Source of the DNA: JAYZQT01 sp964412235
Lineage (GTDB): Bacteria; Pseudomonadota; Alphaproteobacteria; MPNO01; UBA830
Assembly: GCA_964412235.1 (NCBI GenBank)
Contig: CAYPNT010000059.1
Location: forward strand, 1-18,476
DNA length: 18,476 nucleotides
Direction: 5' to 3'
In this document: positions 15,202 to 18,476 of the stretch, one piece after another
How the letters are laid out: each line of letters opens with the position of its first letter
Numbering within the stretch: the first letter of the stretch is position 1
Notes under the pieces: generated by a model
The model's input: the letters and a program-made list of their open reading frames with translations, nothing else
Database searches by the model: none
What the model was told of the DNA's origin: nothing
Made by a program: the position numbers and the translations under genes

Positions 15202-16431
15202 ATGGCGATGAACGTAATAATGCCCCAACTAGGCGAGACGGTTTCTGAGGGGACAGTCTCTGTTTGGCACCGTCAAGTAGGTGACACGGTGTCTACACGG
15301 GAGCCATTGTTTGATGTCTCATCGGACAAAGTCGAGATGGAAGTTCCAGCGCCCGCGGACGGAACGTTGTTGGAAATTAGAGTTGACCCCGGGATGACAG
15401 TCCCCGTCGGGGCGGTCGTCGCGATCATTAGCAGTGAAACCGGCACAATCAGCGTTGAGGAGCCCATTGGACAGTCCCCAGAACCAGTGAAGTCTGCAGC
15501 GGTTCTTGCGAGTGAACAAAGGAATGCTAAGACAGATCAAAAAGGCAAACTTCTCTCTCCCGTGGTCCGACGATTAATTAGAGAACACGGAATTGACCCG
15601 TCAGCATTTTCGGGCACGGGTTCTGATGGGAGGATTAAAAAACAAGACGTGCTTGACTACCTCGCTTCCAAAAAACCGGTTAGATCGACGGAAAAGGCCG
15701 GTGAAATTGTGCCGGACTCGGAAAAAATACCCTTTAACAAACTCCGCAAACTGACGGCCGAACATATGGTTCGGTCAAAATCCATGAGTGCACATGTACT
15801 CCAGGCCGTTGAAGCAGATTTTAGTCGAGTGGCAGTAGTACGGGACCGTGTGGGCTCCAGTTGGAAAAAACGCGAAGGGTTTTCCCTCACGTGGCTTCCG
15901 TTTATTGCCAGGGCGGTTTGTATTGCTATTCGTGATTTTCCACGGGTAAATGCTGAGGTTGAAGGCGATGCTCTTCGAGTGCACCGACGTATAAATTTGG
16001 GGATCGCTATAGATCTTGATTTTGATGGATTGGTGGCTCCTGTTGTCAAGGACGCTGACCGATTGTCAGTTCCCGAGTTAGCACGCCAAATCCGCACTCT
16101 ATCGTCGAAAGCGAAAGAAACGGCCTTAACACCGGATGATTTAACGGGAGGTACGTACACAATTTCGAAGTCGGGTGTTTTTGGTACATTGATTACTGCG
16201 CCTATGATCAATCAGCCCCAGGTAGCAATACTCTCTACGTACGGAATTTCGAAGAAAGCCGTGGTGGTGGAGACGGAAAGTGAAGATTCAATTGCGATCA
16301 GGCCGGTGGGCGTGCTTGCTCAAAGTTTTGACCACCGCGCCATTGATGGCGCTTATTCGGCAGCCTTTTTGGATCGAGTGCGCGGAGTGATCCAAACTAC
16401 AAACTGGGTGTCGATGTTCGAGCAGAACTAA
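15202..16431 (+). CDS. 2-oxoacid dehydrogenase E2, dihydrolipoamide acyltransferase
   Basis: From ATG 15202 the product has 409 residues with the three expected parts. The lipoyl domain spans 1-78, with lipoylated K43 in SSDKVEMEV. The peripheral-subunit-binding domain is at about 117-154 (LLSPVVRRLIREHGID, then GSDGRIKKQDVLDYL). The catalytic domain runs from about 175 to the end, with the active-site H378 and D382 in SFDHRAIDG. It transfers the acyl group from E1 to CoA. An in-frame TTG at 15187 is possible but would overlap the E1-beta stop without a ribosome site, and family members start near MNVIMPQLGE; ATG 15208 is an alternative. A second lipoyl domain is absent. No E3 (dihydrolipoamide dehydrogenase) gene follows; the complex must borrow one from elsewhere. 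Confidence 0.93.
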   Translation: MAMNVIMPQLGETVSEGTVSVWHRQVGDTVSTREPLFDVSSDKVEMEVPAPADGTLLEIRVDPGMTVPVGAVVAIISSETGTISVEEPIGQSPEPVKSAAVLASEQRNAKTDQKGKLLSPVVRRLIREHGIDPSAFSGTGSDGRIKKQDVLDYLASKKPVRSTEKAGEIVPDSEKIPFNKLRKLTAEHMVRSKSMSAHVLQAVEADFSRVAVVRDRVGSSWKKREGFSLTWLPFIARAVCIAIRDFPRVNAEVEGDALRVHRRINLGIAIDLDFDGLVAPVVKDADRLSVPELARQIRTLSSKAKETALTPDDLTGGTYTISKSGVFGTLITAPMINQPQVAILSTYGISKKAVVVETESEDSIAIRPVGVLAQSFDHRAIDGAYSAAFLDRVRGVIQTTNWVSMFEQN

Positions 16432-16479
16432 ATTAGCTCAGTGATTTAACTTTTAGACGGGTTATCGGAAGGTTTTCGT

Positions 16480-17418
16480 ATGGCTGATGTGGATTTAACA
16501 GAACACAAGATTGGTTGGATTGGGACCGGGCGTATGGGATTTGCAATGGCAAAGCGCTTGTTAGAAACGGGTGCCGATGTCGCTGCTTGGAACCGGACGC
16601 GCTCGAAGGCGGAGCCATTAACGGAATATGGCGCTACGATTGTTGATCAACCGAGTGACCTCGCGGACCGAGATATAGTGTTTACAATGGTTGCAGGCCC
16701 CACGGACTTTATAGAGGTAACAGTGGGGAAAAATGGTGTTTTGTCCGATGCGCAGAAACCGGGAATGTTAATTGATTCCACCTCGATAGACGAAGAGGCT
16801 TCGGCTCAGGTTCGTGCGGCAGCCCTGGATATGGAAATTCCAATGCTGGCCGCTCCCGTGTCCGGAAACGCAAAGGTGGTAAAGGCGGGCAAGTTGACGT
16901 TCGCAGTTTCCGGGCCGGAAGAGGCGTACCACCGAGCGCGTCCTTATCTTGATGCGATAGGGAGAGGTTCGTCGTATTTGGGTGAAGGTGAGTTATCAAG
17001 ATTTATCAAGATTTGCCACAATGTGTTTCTCGGCGTGGTGATACAAAACCTGGTTGAGATTACGGTTCTCGCGGAAAAGGCCGGTGTTCCGCGCCACGCC
17101 TTCCTCGACTTTTTGAACAACAGCGTGATGGGGTCGATGTTTTCTAAATATAAATCACCTGCGCTCGTAAACCTTGATTACTCGGTTACTTTTACCCCTA
17201 AATTATTACTGAAGGACCTTGATTTGGGCCTGGCCGCGGCTCGCGAGAAGGGTGTGCCGATGCCTGTGACGGTGGCTGCTCGGGAAACCGTCCAGTCTCT
17301 AATTGGCAACGGATATACCGAAGATGACTTTGCGGCGTTGTTGTCCTTGCAAGCTGCGGCATCTGCGTTGAACCTTAAATCTGAAAACAGAGAGGTTTCG
17401 GACGGGCTCTCCGACTAG
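16480..17418 (+). CDS. 3-hydroxyisobutyrate dehydrogenase family (beta-hydroxyacid dehydrogenase)
   Basis: The 312-residue product has the N-terminal Rossmann domain with the NAD(P) motif GWIGTGRMGFAMAKRL (12-27) and a following WNRT, where Arg39 suggests NADP preference. LIDSTSIDEEASAQVR (97-112) is the substrate-binding region, APVSGN (125-130) lies in the third conserved segment, and the catalytic lysine is K177 in FIKICHN with the partner N181. The C-terminal all-helical domain (about 170-290) is complete. A GGAAGG site precedes the ATG, and the gene is 48 bases after E2. The family oxidises beta-hydroxy acids such as 3-hydroxyisobutyrate, tartronate semialdehyde and 2-(hydroxymethyl)glutarate, or reduces the matching semialdehydes. 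Which one is used here is unknown; the last compound is an intermediate of clostridial nicotinate degradation and worth noting in this context. Confidence 0.88.
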   Translation: MADVDLTEHKIGWIGTGRMGFAMAKRLLETGADVAAWNRTRSKAEPLTEYGATIVDQPSDLADRDIVFTMVAGPTDFIEVTVGKNGVLSDAQKPGMLIDSTSIDEEASAQVRAAALDMEIPMLAAPVSGNAKVVKAGKLTFAVSGPEEAYHRARPYLDAIGRGSSYLGEGELSRFIKICHNVFLGVVIQNLVEITVLAEKAGVPRHAFLDFLNNSVMGSMFSKYKSPALVNLDYSVTFTPKLLLKDLDLGLAAAREKGVPMPVTVAARETVQSLIGNGYTEDDFAALLSLQAAASALNLKSENREVSDGLSD

Positions 17419-17448
17419 GTATTCCGAATGTACATTGGAAAACATTGA

Positions 17449-18207
17449 ATGGAATTTGGGTTAGAGCCTTATTCGTTTAGTATAATTGTACTTGGCCTTG
17501 CTGTTGGCGCATTTGTGAAAGGCCTGACAGGTATGGGTTTGCCGCTTGTTGCGGCTCCGCTTATGGCTGGGTTTTTAGGGGCGGAGCACGCAATCGTCGT
17601 GATGCAAATTCCCTGTCTGTTCTCAAATCTATGGCTTGTTTGGCGACACCGAGCTGAGGCAAAAACGACACCCGTTCGCTATAACATGATAATCCCGGGT
17701 GTTTTAATGACGATCGTGGGCGTGTGGTTTCTCGATTCTGCCTCGGATGATGTTACCATTTTACTTCTCGCGATCGCGGTAGCTTTCTTTCTGGCGCTTT
17801 TAATCTTAAACCCCACTTTTCGCATGGAAGGGATAATTGGAAGGATTGGTACATTCATTGCGAGTTTAATTGGTGGTTTCTGTCAGGGTGCGTCGGGAAT
17901 ATCCGGCCCTCTATTTTCAACGTTAATATTCTCGTTTCGGCTCAATAAAGAGGCGCATGTTTACTACAACGGACTGATGTTTGGCCTGTTTCACACGGTT
18001 CAGATTGGGGCCATGATTATATTCGGCATGTTCACGACACAGCGTGTCATTGAGGGGTGCCTAGTTCTGATTCCTGCGATAATCTTTCAGTACCTTGGTA
18101 TGCGATTGATGGGTTATGTGAGCCGTCGGGTCTTTAATGCTGCGGTTATCGCCGTAATTGTCTTGATGGAAATAAAACTTGTATCACAGGGTCTCGGCGG
18201 TTGGTAA
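17449..18207 (+). CDS. TauE/SafE family sulfite/organic anion exporter
   Basis: The 252-residue protein is an integral membrane protein with about eight hydrophobic segments arranged as two related halves. The family's paired glycine-rich helices are visible: VKGLTGMGLPLVAAPL (23-38) in the first half and GGFCQGASGISGPLFS (142-157) in the second. Length is normal. Members export sulfite, sulfoacetate, other sulfonates or 2-oxo acids. The ATG lies 30 bases after the previous stop with only a modest GGAA upstream, so co-transcription with the dehydrogenase genes is likely. Export of an acidic end or by-product from the pathway is the simplest role; the sequence does not identify the ligand. Confidence 0.88.
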   Translation: MEFGLEPYSFSIIVLGLAVGAFVKGLTGMGLPLVAAPLMAGFLGAEHAIVVMQIPCLFSNLWLVWRHRAEAKTTPVRYNMIIPGVLMTIVGVWFLDSASDDVTILLLAIAVAFFLALLILNPTFRMEGIIGRIGTFIASLIGGFCQGASGISGPLFSTLIFSFRLNKEAHVYYNGLMFGLFHTVQIGAMIIFGMFTTQRVIEGCLVLIPAIIFQYLGMRLMGYVSRRVFNAAVIAVIVLMEIKLVSQGLGGW

Positions 18208-18476
18208 CAAGTTGGCCACCAATGTTTTCTCCTGGTGATTTTTTGAAAATTACTGGGGCCAGCGTTTTTGGATAAGCCACCGTGGTTTGTAGTCCAGGGG
18301 TCAGCAGAGTTCCGCAGTAACGAATAAAGTTAAGAAATCTTGTAGAGTATCAAAAGTTTTCATTTTTGCAGTAGACACCAGACGCTCTTCCAATAGGATT
18401 ACACACATGTATATTTTTGGTGTCGTAGGTTAATTGGGCTTAGGTTTTAAATGTCTTTGGAGATATCAAAATTGTC
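18208..18476. other. Right-end non-coding stretch with weak structural signals
   Basis: These 269 bases after the exporter gene contain no convincing gene. There is a weak terminator candidate at its start (separate entry) and a 7-base inverted repeat, GACACCA (18374-18380) with TGGTGTC (18418-18424), spaced by 37 bases. An ATG at 18451 with AGG a few bases upstream opens a frame that stays open for the last 26 bases and could be the beginning of the next gene. A minus-strand frame that stops at 18448 is equally possible. Neither can be decided from this much sequence. Confidence 0.4.
18217..18244 (+). terminator. Weak candidate Rho-independent terminator after the exporter gene
   Basis: CACCA (18217-18221) can pair with TGGTG (18233-18237) to make a 5-bp stem with an 11-base loop, followed after one A by six Ts (18239-18244). 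The stem is short and the loop large, so strength would be low. Its place ten bases after the last stop of the long operon supports it. Confidence 0.35.

Noticed and set aside
15657..16211. 184-codon minus-strand open frame
   Set aside because: Antisense to the E2 catalytic domain and without any recognisable motif; the length is explained by the codon bias of the real gene.
18451..18476. Start of a further gene at the right edge
   Set aside because: Only eight codons are visible, and a minus-strand frame ending at 18448 is just as possible, so no gene is called.

Overview
The window carries a dense, GC-moderate bacterial catabolic locus with 16 protein-coding genes, one of them cut by the left edge. 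I see no rRNA, tRNA, CRISPR array, insertion sequence or phage gene. Protein styles (CoxMSL-type hydroxylase in M-S-L order, PuuE-like deacetylase-fold protein, benzoate-CoA-ligase-family enzyme, TauE/SafE exporter) suggest a proteobacterium, most likely an alphaproteobacterium, possibly an uncultured marine one. This is a judgement from protein resemblance, not a database result.

Layout. Positions 1-1424 (minus strand) hold a small Dabb-domain protein followed by an MFS exporter that runs off the left end. From 1572 to 5111 (plus strand) lies a tight three-gene unit: LLM flavin-dependent monooxygenase, aryl/acyl-CoA ligase, SAM methyltransferase, with a 4-base gap and then a 4-base overlap. 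From 9032 down to 5208 (minus strand) lies a molybdenum hydroxylase of the xanthine dehydrogenase/CO dehydrogenase superfamily in the order FAD subunit, 2Fe-2S subunit, Mo subunit. The two units converge at 5112-5207. From 9193 to 18207 (plus strand) runs a long co-directional series: PuuE-like cyclic amidohydrolase, amidase-signature enzyme, M24 creatinase/aminopeptidase-fold protein, E1-alpha, E1-beta and E2 of a 2-oxoacid (acetoin-like) dehydrogenase, a 3-hydroxyisobutyrate-dehydrogenase-family enzyme, and a TauE/SafE permease.

How the genes may work together (inference). The hydroxylase is transcribed divergently from three different hydrolase types that each break C-N bonds. That is the expected toolkit for a nitrogen heterocycle or cyclic amide/imide: hydroxylation next to the ring nitrogen, ring opening, amide removal, and then oxidation of the remaining carbon skeleton through a hydroxyacid dehydrogenase and an oxoacid dehydrogenase to an acyl-CoA. 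The monooxygenase-ligase-methyltransferase cassette could act on an aromatic acid from the same or a neighbouring pathway. The exporter genes at both ends may release inhibitory products.

Points most worth a second look are: the M24 protein, which has Cys where the second metal-binding Asp should be; the amidase, whose nucleophile loop reads GFAS rather than the usual GGS; the Mo-subunit active-site loop, which is neither the form I nor the plain form II CoxL signature; a structured leader in front of E1-alpha; and an imperfect dyad in the divergent promoter region at 9112-9140. No transcription regulator and no dihydrolipoamide dehydrogenase (E3) are in the window.
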